19,182 nt of DNA from Spirochaetaceae bacterium (GTDB lineage: Bacteria; Spirochaetota; Spirochaetia; Treponematales; Breznakiellaceae). The stretch lies in NCBI GenBank assembly GCA_031283025.1, contig JAITCP010000016.1:1-19182 (forward strand), read 5' to 3'. The notes beneath the pieces are model-generated. The model did no database searches and was not told the origin of the DNA. It worked only from the letters and a program-made list of their open reading frames with translations. Below are positions 7,131-15,128 of this stretch, one piece after another; position 1 is the stretch's first letter, and each line of letters starts with the position of its first letter. Both the position numbers and the translations under genes were made by a program.

Positions 7131-8348
7131 CTATAGCCTTATGCCAACTCCCAGCCAGGGACGGAGGTAACCCGGCGAATGGTTACTGCCCGTAAACCGG
7201 TGAATAAAGTCTATTCCTGTTTCCATAAAGAAGGGTTTATGAAAAAACCAGAGAAAAGCCGCGCCCGCCTGCGCCTGGGGGAGCAGCATATCTGAGGTTC
7301 CGGCCAACCCTGCCCCGGCCCGGAAGGTAACGGCCGTTATCCGATTGGACAGCCATTTTAGATACAAAACATTTGCTTCCGCTCCCAGGAAATGGAAAGA
7401 AACTTTGTTTGAACCGTTGCCGGATGAAAGACCGTTCCAGCTTGGAGCAAGTTCCAGCCCCAGATGGCCCCAGGATTTCTTGAAAGGAACCCAGCCAAAA
7501 CGGAGGGCGGCGCCCAAAGGAAATATGGGGCTGTTCTCAAGCCGGTCCAGCTTCCCATAAATGGGGATAAACGGGGCGTAGGCCGCTCCTATGTAAATAC
7601 CGGGAGTTTTATTAAAGCCAATTTCAAAAGTACCGGCGATTGTATCCAGCCCCCCCGGATTTTTTAGGTATATTTCGTAAATCCCCGGCACAAGCTGTTG
7701 TATATCAAACACCAGTCGGGCGTTGGAAAGAGAAGATTCGCCGGAATATTCCCGGGGAGTGATGGTCAGCCCATTTTCCGTATGACGCAGATAAACCTCC
7801 GCATCCGCAGACAAATTCAAACCCGTCAGGTTCAGTATCCAGGGGTCGTTCCCGTCCAGATAGAAAAATTCGGGGGAAAAATTGTGCAATTCCGGTTCCA
7901 GCGCCTGGATTATTTCGAACCGGGCCCATTCAGATGCTTCTCCCGGTCTGTCCAGAAGATCATAGACCGTTATTCTGTAGCGGTAAAATCCCGAAGGAAG
8001 AGAAAATTCTATAGAAGCCGTATCAGTAAAATCCCGAAAGACTTCAAGAAAAATTTCTTCTTTTTCACCGGCATCTCCCGGAAATACTGTTTCCACAGGA
8101 AGTTCTGTTCCTTCCGGAAGCGCTGTTTCCTCAGGAAGCGCCGGTTCCTCAGAAACTGCCGGTTTTTCTTCCGGTATTTTTCCTTCTATAACTACTTCAT
8201 AACGCAAGGCAAATTCATCTGCCTGCCAAGTAAGGCGCTGAATAAAGCGGATTTCCCCATCGCTCCGGTCTACGCGATATTCCTGAGCGCCGAGTATTGA
8301 AACAAGGAGCGGCAGTATTAATAAGAACAGGCGGAATTTATTTTCCAT
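7131..8348 (-). CDS. Exported protein with TIG/Ig-like segment and likely outer-membrane beta-barrel C-terminus
   Basis: This 405-residue protein has a clear signal peptide (residues 1-21, cleaved before QEYRVD). A Pro/Glu-rich linker with imperfect repeats (59-90) follows. A middle segment around 150-245 contains NLTGLNLSADAEVYLR and NPGGLDTIAGTFEI, typical of a TIG/IPT-like beta sandwich. The C-terminal 155 residues alternate polar and hydrophobic residues with many aromatics and Gly, and end GVGIRL, as in outer-membrane barrels. Its ATG overlaps the stop of the FecR gene by 11 bases, so it is the last gene of that operon. From memory, Treponema pallidum has a similar cyclase-linked cluster near TP0483-TP0485, one member of which was reported to bind fibronectin; I could not verify orthology. 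Barrel topology is inferred. Confidence 0.75.
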   Translation of the reverse strand: MENKFRLFLLILPLLVSILGAQEYRVDRSDGEIRFIQRLTWQADEFALRYEVVIEGKIPEEKPAVSEEPALPEETALPEGTELPVETVFPGDAGEKEEIFLEVFRDFTDTASIEFSLPSGFYRYRITVYDLLDRPGEASEWARFEIIQALEPELHNFSPEFFYLDGNDPWILNLTGLNLSADAEVYLRHTENGLTITPREYSGESSLSNARLVFDIQQLVPGIYEIYLKNPGGLDTIAGTFEIGFNKTPGIYIGAAYAPFIPIYGKLDRLENSPIFPLGAALRFGWVPFKKSWGHLGLELAPSWNGLSSGNGSNKVSFHFLGAEANVLYLKWLSNRITAVTFRAGAGLAGTSDMLLPQAQAGAAFLWFFHKPFFMETGIDFIHRFTGSNHSPGYLRPWLGVGIRL

Positions 8349-11088
8349 ACATTATCCCGGTATCTGTAACTTGAACCTGGCTGGGTAATGGCAGTTCCAG
8401 ACAGAAGCGGTTTTCTGCCGTCCGGCCCCGCACTTCTATTGCGCCGTTACGGTCCTGCATTACAGCCTCCAACTGCCAGACAAAATCTCCCTCATTCAAA
8501 AGCTGTAAATCGTCCAATGTCCATGATTGCTGCCGCAGCGGTTCTGTCCGGATTATCTGCTGCCTGCCGCTTTCGGTTTCCCTAAACAAGGTAAATATAT
8601 AGGCGGTGGCTTCATCAACAGGTTCCCAGCTAAAAACAATATTCCGGTTGACCCTTAGTTCATCCGGCCCCAAAACCCAGCCGTCTTCCGGATGTAAGCC
8701 TGCCGGCACGGAAAGTAAAAAAGGCAGCGCACGGAAACGCCGGGGAGTAATTGCACTGATGTTATACCCATCCGGGGTTTCTGCGGCAACGATCCAGTAA
8801 TATAGCCCTTCTTTCAGCCTGGGAAGAGTAATGTTCCGTTCCGGGTTGGGAATTTCCAGAACCGGAGTACCACGGGAAGGGTTTGGATTTTGGGAAAGGA
8901 TAAGCCGGGACTTGCCCACTGTTTCCTGCGTACTCCAGCGCAGAACCACTGTACCTTGAATTTCAGCGTTCATTTCCGGGCCGTCCAGACTAACAAGATG
9001 CAGCTTCCGCAGGGAAAATTGTTCTTCCCTGACGCTTCCCGTAAGCCGTGTTGTGGTTGATTTTTCATCCGCAATGGCCTGGATAGTCAGGGAATATGCC
9101 CCGTTGTCCAAGGTACTCGCCGGTAATTCCAGTAGAGTGCCTTGCACATTTCTCTCGTACAGGGGCCGGCGTTTTGTATTGGTACCGGAGAAAATACGAA
9201 GATGGTAATACTCCGCCTTGTCTACCGCCCGCCAGCGGATTGCAAACGATTCATCCGCACGAACAACTATCTGAGCGCCGGAGGACGGCGTTTCAACAAC
9301 CGGAGCGGGCAGGGCCGGAACTACGGTAAAGCGCCAGGCAGGAGATGTGGTTTTGCCGGAAATCCGCCAGTAATAAACACCCGGCTGCAGGGAACGAATC
9401 CTGAACGATTCTCCGGATGCTCTTTCATTTAGTACAAACGTGGAAAAATCCGAATTGCCGGAAACCTGAAGCCGGTTGCCGGAAGTTGATTTTGCCTTCC
9501 AGGTAAACAGAGTGTCCGGCAAAAGTGTTTCCGCAATAGTATAGTTATTCGGAGGGAAAACAGGACGCTGGACAGATTCTTCCGTAATCACAGTAAAGGA
9601 ATGAACAGAGGAAAGGGGTGATTGACTGTTTTCAATATCGGTCTGGTAAACCGCCCAGTAGTACCGTCCTTCCGTAAAGACATCTTTTTTCCCTTTATAA
9701 ACAAAAAAGTTGTCTTTTACCTTTTCATTGATTAGAGGACTGCTTAAATTCCGGTTTACTGAGACCTGTATGGTGTAGGATGCAGCCTCATTTTCTTTCT
9801 GCCAGGAAAAATAAATTTCCCTGCTGTCCGTAATATTTACGCTCCTTCCCTGATCGGGGCTTATTAACACAGGGGCCGACAAAGTGCCTTGCTGCACTAT
9901 TTTGAAAGAAGCGGAAGCGGAATCGGCCTGGCTGTTACCGGGGTAAACCGGAGTTACCCGCCAGTACCATGTTCCCGCTCCAAAATTCGATGATTCCAGA
10001 GAAGTTCCTTTTACATCAAGAGACAACAGGGGATTGTTAAATCTGCGGTTGTCAGCTACTTCAATTTTATAAGAAGAAGCACTTTCTATTTTTTGCCATT
10101 GAAAACGCACCCTTGGCAGCTTTAAGCGATAACGGTATGTAAAATCCGTGGCCGGAGCAATCAGGGCAAGAGCCGGCGCATAAAGCACCGTCAAGCGGCT
10201 GGAAGCAAGAACGGCGTTTCCCGTATCCCGCCTTATCCGCCAGTACCATGTCCCCGGAGGAAGTTCCGCCCGTGCGCCGGAACCGGCGGCAGAAACGGTT
10301 TGATGTATCCGGGTAAAATTGCGGTTATTTGCAATTTCCAGCCACAGGGCTTCCGCCGCCGGAAGGTTTACCCTGTCCCAGGAAAACCTTACCGTCAGAG
10401 CATCTTCACGCTGGGTAAGAAACTGGGCGTTAGACAGGGGGGAAGTAACCAAAACTGAAGGCTTATTCTGATCCGCATTGCTCAGAGAAACCGCAGTTCC
10501 TGCCTGCGCCGTCCGGCGGTCCTTGCCGGAACCGGACAGGACGGCGCTTCCTTCGGCCACCTGCAGCACCATTTCCCCTCCCCCGCCGGCGCCGGCGCTC
10601 AACGCGGTACCCGCTCCGGCCTCCACCCGGTTGTCCCCCACATTCAGGATAACGCCGCCTTTGGCATCAGCCGAACCGGCGCTCAAGCCTATGCAGCCGT
10701 TTGAAAGATCGATCTCCGCATTATCGCCGTGCATCCTAATCTGGATCAGCGTATTTTCACTAAGGTTAATTTCTCTGCCGCCGCTAAAGCGCACAGTCGC
10801 TTCAGAAAGATTCGCCGTGCGGATAATGTCGCCGTTGTAAATGGGCGATTCCTGCCGCAGCCGGTCCCAAAGCACACGGTTGCCCAGCCGCCGTTGGGCG
10901 GTATTGTACTTAAAGCTGATTATGCCCAAAGGCACCGCATTAAGGTTCCGGACAGTTGCATAAAGATCGATCCTAAACAGATTAAGGCTTACGATTACTC
11001 CGGCAAGGCACAGTACTATAACAACAATGTCCACAGGCCGCAGCGGTTTTTGGGGGGATTTTATTTGGTTAGCAGGTTTACTTTCCAA
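8338..11088 (-). CDS. Membrane-anchored FecR-domain protein with seven fibronectin-III-like repeats
   Basis: A short basic N-terminus and one membrane segment (about residues 19-39, VDIVVIVLCLAGVIVSLNLF) place the rest outside the inner membrane. A FecR-type domain follows (about 45-205), with the segments GDIIRTANLSEATVRF and LSENTLIQI. Then come about seven beta-sandwich repeats of 90-100 residues, each ending in a turn such as GTWYWRI, GTWYWRV, GRYYWAV, GVYYWRI, GAYSLTI, GLYYWIV or GDFVWQL. I chose the TTG at 11088, giving 916 residues, because it overlaps the cyclase stop by 11 bases, as do three other gene pairs here. ATGs at 11133 and 11142 are possible but would overlap by 56 or 65 bases. 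It probably relays or scaffolds an envelope signal to the cyclase. Domain calls are firm; the role is inferred. Confidence 0.85.
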   Translation of the reverse strand: MESKPANQIKSPQKPLRPVDIVVIVLCLAGVIVSLNLFRIDLYATVRNLNAVPLGIISFKYNTAQRRLGNRVLWDRLRQESPIYNGDIIRTANLSEATVRFSGGREINLSENTLIQIRMHGDNAEIDLSNGCIGLSAGSADAKGGVILNVGDNRVEAGAGTALSAGAGGGGEMVLQVAEGSAVLSGSGKDRRTAQAGTAVSLSNADQNKPSVLVTSPLSNAQFLTQREDALTVRFSWDRVNLPAAEALWLEIANNRNFTRIHQTVSAAGSGARAELPPGTWYWRIRRDTGNAVLASSRLTVLYAPALALIAPATDFTYRYRLKLPRVRFQWQKIESASSYKIEVADNRRFNNPLLSLDVKGTSLESSNFGAGTWYWRVTPVYPGNSQADSASASFKIVQQGTLSAPVLISPDQGRSVNITDSREIYFSWQKENEAASYTIQVSVNRNLSSPLINEKVKDNFFVYKGKKDVFTEGRYYWAVYQTDIENSQSPLSSVHSFTVITEESVQRPVFPPNNYTIAETLLPDTLFTWKAKSTSGNRLQVSGNSDFSTFVLNERASGESFRIRSLQPGVYYWRISGKTTSPAWRFTVVPALPAPVVETPSSGAQIVVRADESFAIRWRAVDKAEYYHLRIFSGTNTKRRPLYERNVQGTLLELPASTLDNGAYSLTIQAIADEKSTTTRLTGSVREEQFSLRKLHLVSLDGPEMNAEIQGTVVLRWSTQETVGKSRLILSQNPNPSRGTPVLEIPNPERNITLPRLKEGLYYWIVAAETPDGYNISAITPRRFRALPFLLSVPAGLHPEDGWVLGPDELRVNRNIVFSWEPVDEATAYIFTLFRETESGRQQIIRTEPLRQQSWTLDDLQLLNEGDFVWQLEAVMQDRNGAIEVRGRTAENRFCLELPLPSQVQVTDTGIMYGK

Positions 11089-12970
11089 TTTGGTACTTCT
11101 TCTCTTCTTTATTGATATTAGCCTTGGAAACATCCACCTCATCTATACCCAGCATCTTCCGCACTTGCGCCAGAGTAACGGGGTCTTTCTGGGTTTTCCC
11201 TTCCGGTGTCCGGCAGTTTACCACCGCAAACATCCGTATCGGGTTTTCTTTTCCCTTTACTTGTACCGGCGGCATTTCTTCTGTAATCAATAAGTTTCCG
11301 ATAAGGTTCCATGTATCCTCCGTGATCAGAATATCCGTTCCCAGCGGCTTGTTAAGAGCCTCTGCACGGGAAGCAAGATTAACCGGATCTCCTATAACGG
11401 TGTATTCCATACGGGCATCCGAGCCGATTTGCCCGGCGGTAACAATACCTGAATTTATGCCGCAGCCTATGTGTATGGGCGGATTGCCGGGATCATCCTC
11501 TCTGCGTTCCTCATTCATTTCCATCAGGGCAAAACGCATCATCAGCGCCGCCTTAACGCAGTTATAAGCGTCTTCTTCCGGGCTTCCGGCGGAATAGGCC
11601 GTACCCCAATGGGCCATTACCGCGTCTCCTATAAATTTATCCACCACGCCGCCGGTTTTTTCCACGCAGTCCACCATACGATGAAGGTATTTGTTCAGCC
11701 AGTGGACTATCCTGTCGGAAGCATCATCCCCGAATTCTTTGGTAAAATTTTCGCATTTTTCCGTAAAGCCCCGTATATCGCTGAAAAAAATCGTAGCGTT
11801 TTTTGGCCGGCCCCCCGGTTTTATCTGGCCCCGCATGGCACGGACTGCAATTTCCCGGTTGGTAAATCTGCCAAAGATGCTCAAGGCGGTACTCATCCGG
11901 CGGAAACTGTTTGTCAGTAAGCCGATTTCATCCCTGGACTTTGACTTGAGTTCCACTTCAAACGTTCCGCTTTCTATTTTTTGCGCTGCTTCCGACAATC
12001 GCCGCAAAGGTTCGCTGATGCTTTTTGAAAAAAACCAGATTAGAAGTACGGAGATAAACAACACAGCCGCACTAAGGTACCCGTTACGCCGGGTAGTAGC
12101 GGCAATTCCTTCAAATACCACATTGTATTCTATGCTGGTAACCACTGCAGCATTGATCGTATCCAGTTTGGTAAAGGCCCCAAAATACCGGACTTCACTT
12201 TCATCAGTATAAAGGGTTTGAACGCGCTGTTCGGGATTTTCCCACATGGTACGGATAAAGGGCTGGTTTGAGGTATTGGCCCCGGCCATTATCAATTCAT
12301 TTTCCGCATGAACAAGAATATCCCCCTCCCCGTTGATCATGTATGACATATTGGTTCCGGTGCCAAACGCATCCGCCAGCTTTTCCGGCGAGAAGAAAAT
12401 TATCCCCGCAGTTTCTCCCTGCCAGGGGAAAAATAAAACCAATACCGGTACGCCAAAATCCGGAGCGCCGTTAAGCAGGAGTGTTTCCCCCGCCGCAGCC
12501 AGTTTGGGTTCTTCATGCCGTTTGGCAATATATGTTTGCGCTATTTCAGGTTCAATCTCCCGTGAAAAGAAAAAGCGGTCGTTGACAAAATACATTTCCG
12601 GAGCCAATGTGCCGTCCGCAGTAACAACGGCAAGTCCCGCAATATCCTGGTTCCGTTCAAAAAAGAAACCCGCCGCCTGCCGTGAGAAATCCGGCCCGGC
12701 GGCGCTGATTGTTTCCAGCAGTACCAGCGCGTTGGAACGGATTGTTGAAAGGTTTGCTTCCGCTTCCGCCGCAGAACGCTGGTTTACGGTAAAGTTATTG
12801 TCTTCCGCAGTAACCCGGACATCTTGAGATACCATGATTGACACAAGCACAGTAATAGCGCCCAAAGAAAGGAGCATCAAAATAGTGATGATTGTAACCA
12901 GCTTAAAGCCAATGGAAAAACGGACTTTACTGTCCTGTGAGCTTTTCCGCTTTTGTTTTTTTTCCGGCAT
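11078..12970 (-). CDS. Membrane class III adenylate/guanylate cyclase with extracytoplasmic sensor and HAMP domain
   Basis: This 630-residue protein has TM1 (about 22-47), an external sensor region of about 250 residues (Cache-like), TM2 (about 298-316), HAMP (about 313-366) and a class III cyclase domain (about 390-580). The catalytic set is complete: metal Asp398 in FFSDIRGFT and Asp449 in KFIGDAVMAHWG, purine-contact Lys445 and Thr524 in MEYTVIGDPVN, and transition-state Asn531 and Arg535. The Lys/Thr pair favours ATP, so cAMP is the likely product. GGAAG lies 9 bases before the ATG. It sits 46 bases after an M24 peptidase gene and overlaps the FecR gene. The basic tail after residue 590 is outside the catalytic domain. 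The sensed ligand is unknown. Confidence 0.93.
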   Translation of the reverse strand: MPEKKQKRKSSQDSKVRFSIGFKLVTIITILMLLSLGAITVLVSIMVSQDVRVTAEDNNFTVNQRSAAEAEANLSTIRSNALVLLETISAAGPDFSRQAAGFFFERNQDIAGLAVVTADGTLAPEMYFVNDRFFFSREIEPEIAQTYIAKRHEEPKLAAAGETLLLNGAPDFGVPVLVLFFPWQGETAGIIFFSPEKLADAFGTGTNMSYMINGEGDILVHAENELIMAGANTSNQPFIRTMWENPEQRVQTLYTDESEVRYFGAFTKLDTINAAVVTSIEYNVVFEGIAATTRRNGYLSAAVLFISVLLIWFFSKSISEPLRRLSEAAQKIESGTFEVELKSKSRDEIGLLTNSFRRMSTALSIFGRFTNREIAVRAMRGQIKPGGRPKNATIFFSDIRGFTEKCENFTKEFGDDASDRIVHWLNKYLHRMVDCVEKTGGVVDKFIGDAVMAHWGTAYSAGSPEEDAYNCVKAALMMRFALMEMNEERREDDPGNPPIHIGCGINSGIVTAGQIGSDARMEYTVIGDPVNLASRAEALNKPLGTDILITEDTWNLIGNLLITEEMPPVQVKGKENPIRMFAVVNCRTPEGKTQKDPVTLAQVRKMLGIDEVDVSKANINKEEKKYQIGK

Positions 12971-13016
12971 TATGATACTTCCTTTTCTTCCAAAATTCTA
13001 CACAATTTGGCAGTTA

Positions 13017-14147
13017 TTACAAACGGATAATCCGCGAAGCGGTTAACTCCTCCGCGCCCTGATCCGTTACCAGCACATCGTTTTCCAACCGGCAGCCTCC
13101 CAGCCGGGGATCATAAAGTCCCGGCTCCACGGTAACTACCATGCCCGGACGGAGCAGCCACCTGTTGTCCCCCCGGCTGCGCAAGTACGGCCCTTCATGA
13201 GCGTCCAGACCTATGCCGTGACCCAGCCCATGAGGCATGACCATACCGGATTTGGCAAAAAAAGCATCCACCATAAAGGCTATGTCCGTCGCCAGCGTTC
13301 CCTCATGAACCATCCCCAGGGCAAGTTTGTATGCCTTTTCTATAAGCGTTACCATGCGCTCCTGGGCTCTGGTTGGCTCCGCCGCTACCGTCAAGGTTAC
13401 ATCAGTGGTATAGCCCTGATACTTAACGCCAAAATCCAGTATGGACAACCCTTGAGTCCCAAAGGGAGAAACGGTATAGGCCGGAAAGCAATGTATCCCC
13501 ATGCTCCGCCCCGGCCCAGCCGCCAAAGACTCAAAGCCAGTTCCTTCACAGCCCAACCTTCTGCACTCGCCTTCAATTAGCTGAACGGCATTGTATTCGG
13601 TCTTTATCTTTCCCGCCCTAAGCTGCTTTTCCAGCAGATCGATAATCTGATTGGTGATCTCCGCCGCCTTGCGGTAAATGCAAATTTCTCCTTCATCCTT
13701 TACAGCCCTGAGTTGTTCCAGTACGACGCCTATGCCTTCTGATTCCCGGCAGATTATGTCAAAGTTATCAAGGGTTTCTATAAACCGGAGGAAGCGGGGA
13801 TACGATGTACCGGAAGGAATTTCCACCCTTGAACCACGGGGAATCTTGAACATTTCCGCCGCATATACGCAGGCCTTAACCGGCAGGCGGTCAAATTCAT
13901 TATACGCACAAATAGAATCCGCATCGCCGTAGAGTTTTGCCAGGTTAATGTCCCAGGGAACAAGGAGGGATTTGCGCTCCACGGAAAGGAAGAGCAGCGC
14001 ATCGGCAGGCATACCGGAAAGCCAGCGGAGGCTTGAATCCCTGCGGCTTTCGGCATCCTCAATCATTACCATGCTGAGCCCTTCCTGGGCCATCCAGTCA
14101 TAGATATTTTCACGTCGTCGTTGATAGATTTTTTGTTTATGTGCCAT
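13017..14147 (-). CDS. M24-family metallopeptidase (Xaa-Pro aminopeptidase/prolidase-like)
   Basis: This 376-residue protein has the creatinase-type N-terminal domain (about 1-140) and a pita-bread catalytic domain (about 148-376). All five metal ligands are present: Asp238 in LDFG, Asp249 in YTTDVTLTV, His310 in PHGLGHGIGLDAHEGP, Glu341 in VTVEPGLYDP and Glu355 in CRLENDV. The accessory His219 (GIHCFP) and His317 are also there, so it should be an active dinuclear-metal peptidase. It would release N-terminal residues next to proline or cut Xaa-Pro dipeptides in the cytoplasm. AGG lies 7 bases before the ATG. It heads the minus-strand set leading into the cyclase, with a 46-base gap. Substrate specificity cannot be read. 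Confidence 0.93.
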   Translation of the reverse strand: MAHKQKIYQRRRENIYDWMAQEGLSMVMIEDAESRRDSSLRWLSGMPADALLFLSVERKSLLVPWDINLAKLYGDADSICAYNEFDRLPVKACVYAAEMFKIPRGSRVEIPSGTSYPRFLRFIETLDNFDIICRESEGIGVVLEQLRAVKDEGEICIYRKAAEITNQIIDLLEKQLRAGKIKTEYNAVQLIEGECRRLGCEGTGFESLAAGPGRSMGIHCFPAYTVSPFGTQGLSILDFGVKYQGYTTDVTLTVAAEPTRAQERMVTLIEKAYKLALGMVHEGTLATDIAFMVDAFFAKSGMVMPHGLGHGIGLDAHEGPYLRSRGDNRWLLRPGMVVTVEPGLYDPRLGGCRLENDVLVTDQGAEELTASRIIRL

Positions 14148-14234
14148 ATTTACCTGTTATTATCTTGCAAAATTCTGCCAATCTGTTATCATTGATCTAG
14201 GTATACTAGCAAATTTTACATAAAAGGTAAAGAC

Positions 14235-14276
14235 CTGAACTGTTCCAAACCCAACCGGGTTTTGGAACAAGCTCAG
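14235..14276. repeat. Imperfect hairpin in the divergent intergenic region
   Basis: TGTTCCAAACCC (14241-14252) pairs with GGGTTTTGGAACA (14257-14269) with one bulged T and loop AACC. Flanking CTGA and TCAG extend the stem after a short internal mismatch. It lies between the divergent M24 and LysM genes, 33 bases before the LysM start. The outer TGTTC echoes the hairpin at 6674-6701. The rest of the 161-base gap holds AT-rich DNA without a promoter I can call firmly on either strand. Confidence 0.5.
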
Positions 14277-14308
14277 TTGCCTGATTTTTTGAATGAAAGG
14301 AGCAGGTT

Positions 14309-15127
14309 ATGACCGGAAGCATAGGCATTAAAGAAGCTAACGGTAAATTTTATTCTATTCTGGAAGTGAATTCACCGGGGCAAAAACGCCTGGTACTTAC
14401 CACAGCCCATGAAAAGCAAAAAAGCGTTCAAATAGATTTATATAAAAGTAATATGAAATCCATGGCCGACGCCATGTACATAGGCAGTCTTGTGATGGAA
14501 AACGTCATCTCCAAAGCAAAGGGAACGCCTTCCATAGAAATGACCGTAAGCATGGACGATGCCGGTTCTGTAAACGTTGATGCGGTTGATTTGGGGAATT
14601 CTTCCAATGTGCATCATTTGAGCATTTCTCTTGGTTCCTTTGAAGACGATAAATTAGATTATCCGGATTTTGAGGCAGAGATGCCCGCATATTCAAATGA
14701 TGAAAACCCGGAGGGAAACGCCAAAAAAAAGAGCCCTGATAAAAACCAAAAACGGAAAAAACCCTGGCTGATAGTTATCATTATCGCAGCGGCGCTTGCT
14801 TTAATCTGCCTGGGGCTTTGGTATTATGCAGTACACTTTCAGCCGGAACTGCTCCGGTTTTTGCCGCAGTTCAAGCTGCCATTCCTTACAAAGACAGAAT
14901 CTGTCATGCGTGTACAGCCCGCCGTCAGTACGCGCCGGGCGGCGCAGCCAGCCATTGGGCCGGAAGGCATTACCTGCAAAGTCCTCCAGGGCGATACACT
15001 TTGGGATATTGCCGGGGTTTTTTACCGTAATCCCCGGTATTACACGGTCATTGCACGCTCCAACGATATAGCAAATGAAGCTATCATCGCTCCCGGTACG
15101 GAACTGACTATTTTCCCCAAAAGGTAA
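14309..15127 (+). CDS. Membrane LysM protein with N-terminal Hsp70 substrate-binding-domain-like region
   Basis: Residues 3-108 follow the pattern of the DnaK beta substrate-binding domain: YSILEVNSPGQKRLVLTTAHEKQKSVQIDLYKS matches the strand set before the DnaK motif SVxIHVYQG, and ADAMYIGSLVMENV, TPSIEMTVSMDDAGSVNVDAVD matches ADNKxLGxFxLxGI and PQIEVTFDIDANGIxNVSAxD. An acidic, then Lys-rich linker follows (112-152). There is one membrane segment (153-172), and a C-terminal LysM domain (223-270) with CKVLQGDTLWDIAGVFY. With a basic cytoplasmic flank the SBD-like part should be inside and LysM in the periplasm. AAAGGAGCAGG lies before the ATG. The lytic transglycosylase gene starts one base after its stop. 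LysM and membrane calls are strong; the SBD homology is by eye and should be tested by profile search. Confidence 0.85.
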   Translation: MTGSIGIKEANGKFYSILEVNSPGQKRLVLTTAHEKQKSVQIDLYKSNMKSMADAMYIGSLVMENVISKAKGTPSIEMTVSMDDAGSVNVDAVDLGNSSNVHHLSISLGSFEDDKLDYPDFEAEMPAYSNDENPEGNAKKKSPDKNQKRKKPWLIVIIIAAALALICLGLWYYAVHFQPELLRFLPQFKLPFLTKTESVMRVQPAVSTRRAAQPAIGPEGITCKVLQGDTLWDIAGVFYRNPRYYTVIARSNDIANEAIIAPGTELTIFPKR

Positions 15128-15128
15128 C

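Noticed and set aside
7698..8300. 200-residue plus-strand open frame opposite the exported protein gene
   Set aside because: Lies fully antisense to a well-supported gene, is Arg/Phe-rich with low complexity (repeated RKRRFLR), and has no domain pattern.
11691..12212. 173-residue plus-strand open frame opposite the cyclase gene
   Set aside because: Antisense shadow of the cyclase; no ribosome-binding site or recognisable motif.
14148..14308. Divergent promoters between the M24 and LysM genes
   Set aside because: Several TTG and TA-rich words exist (for example TTGATC near 14192), but none gives both hexamers at 16-18-base spacing, so I list none.
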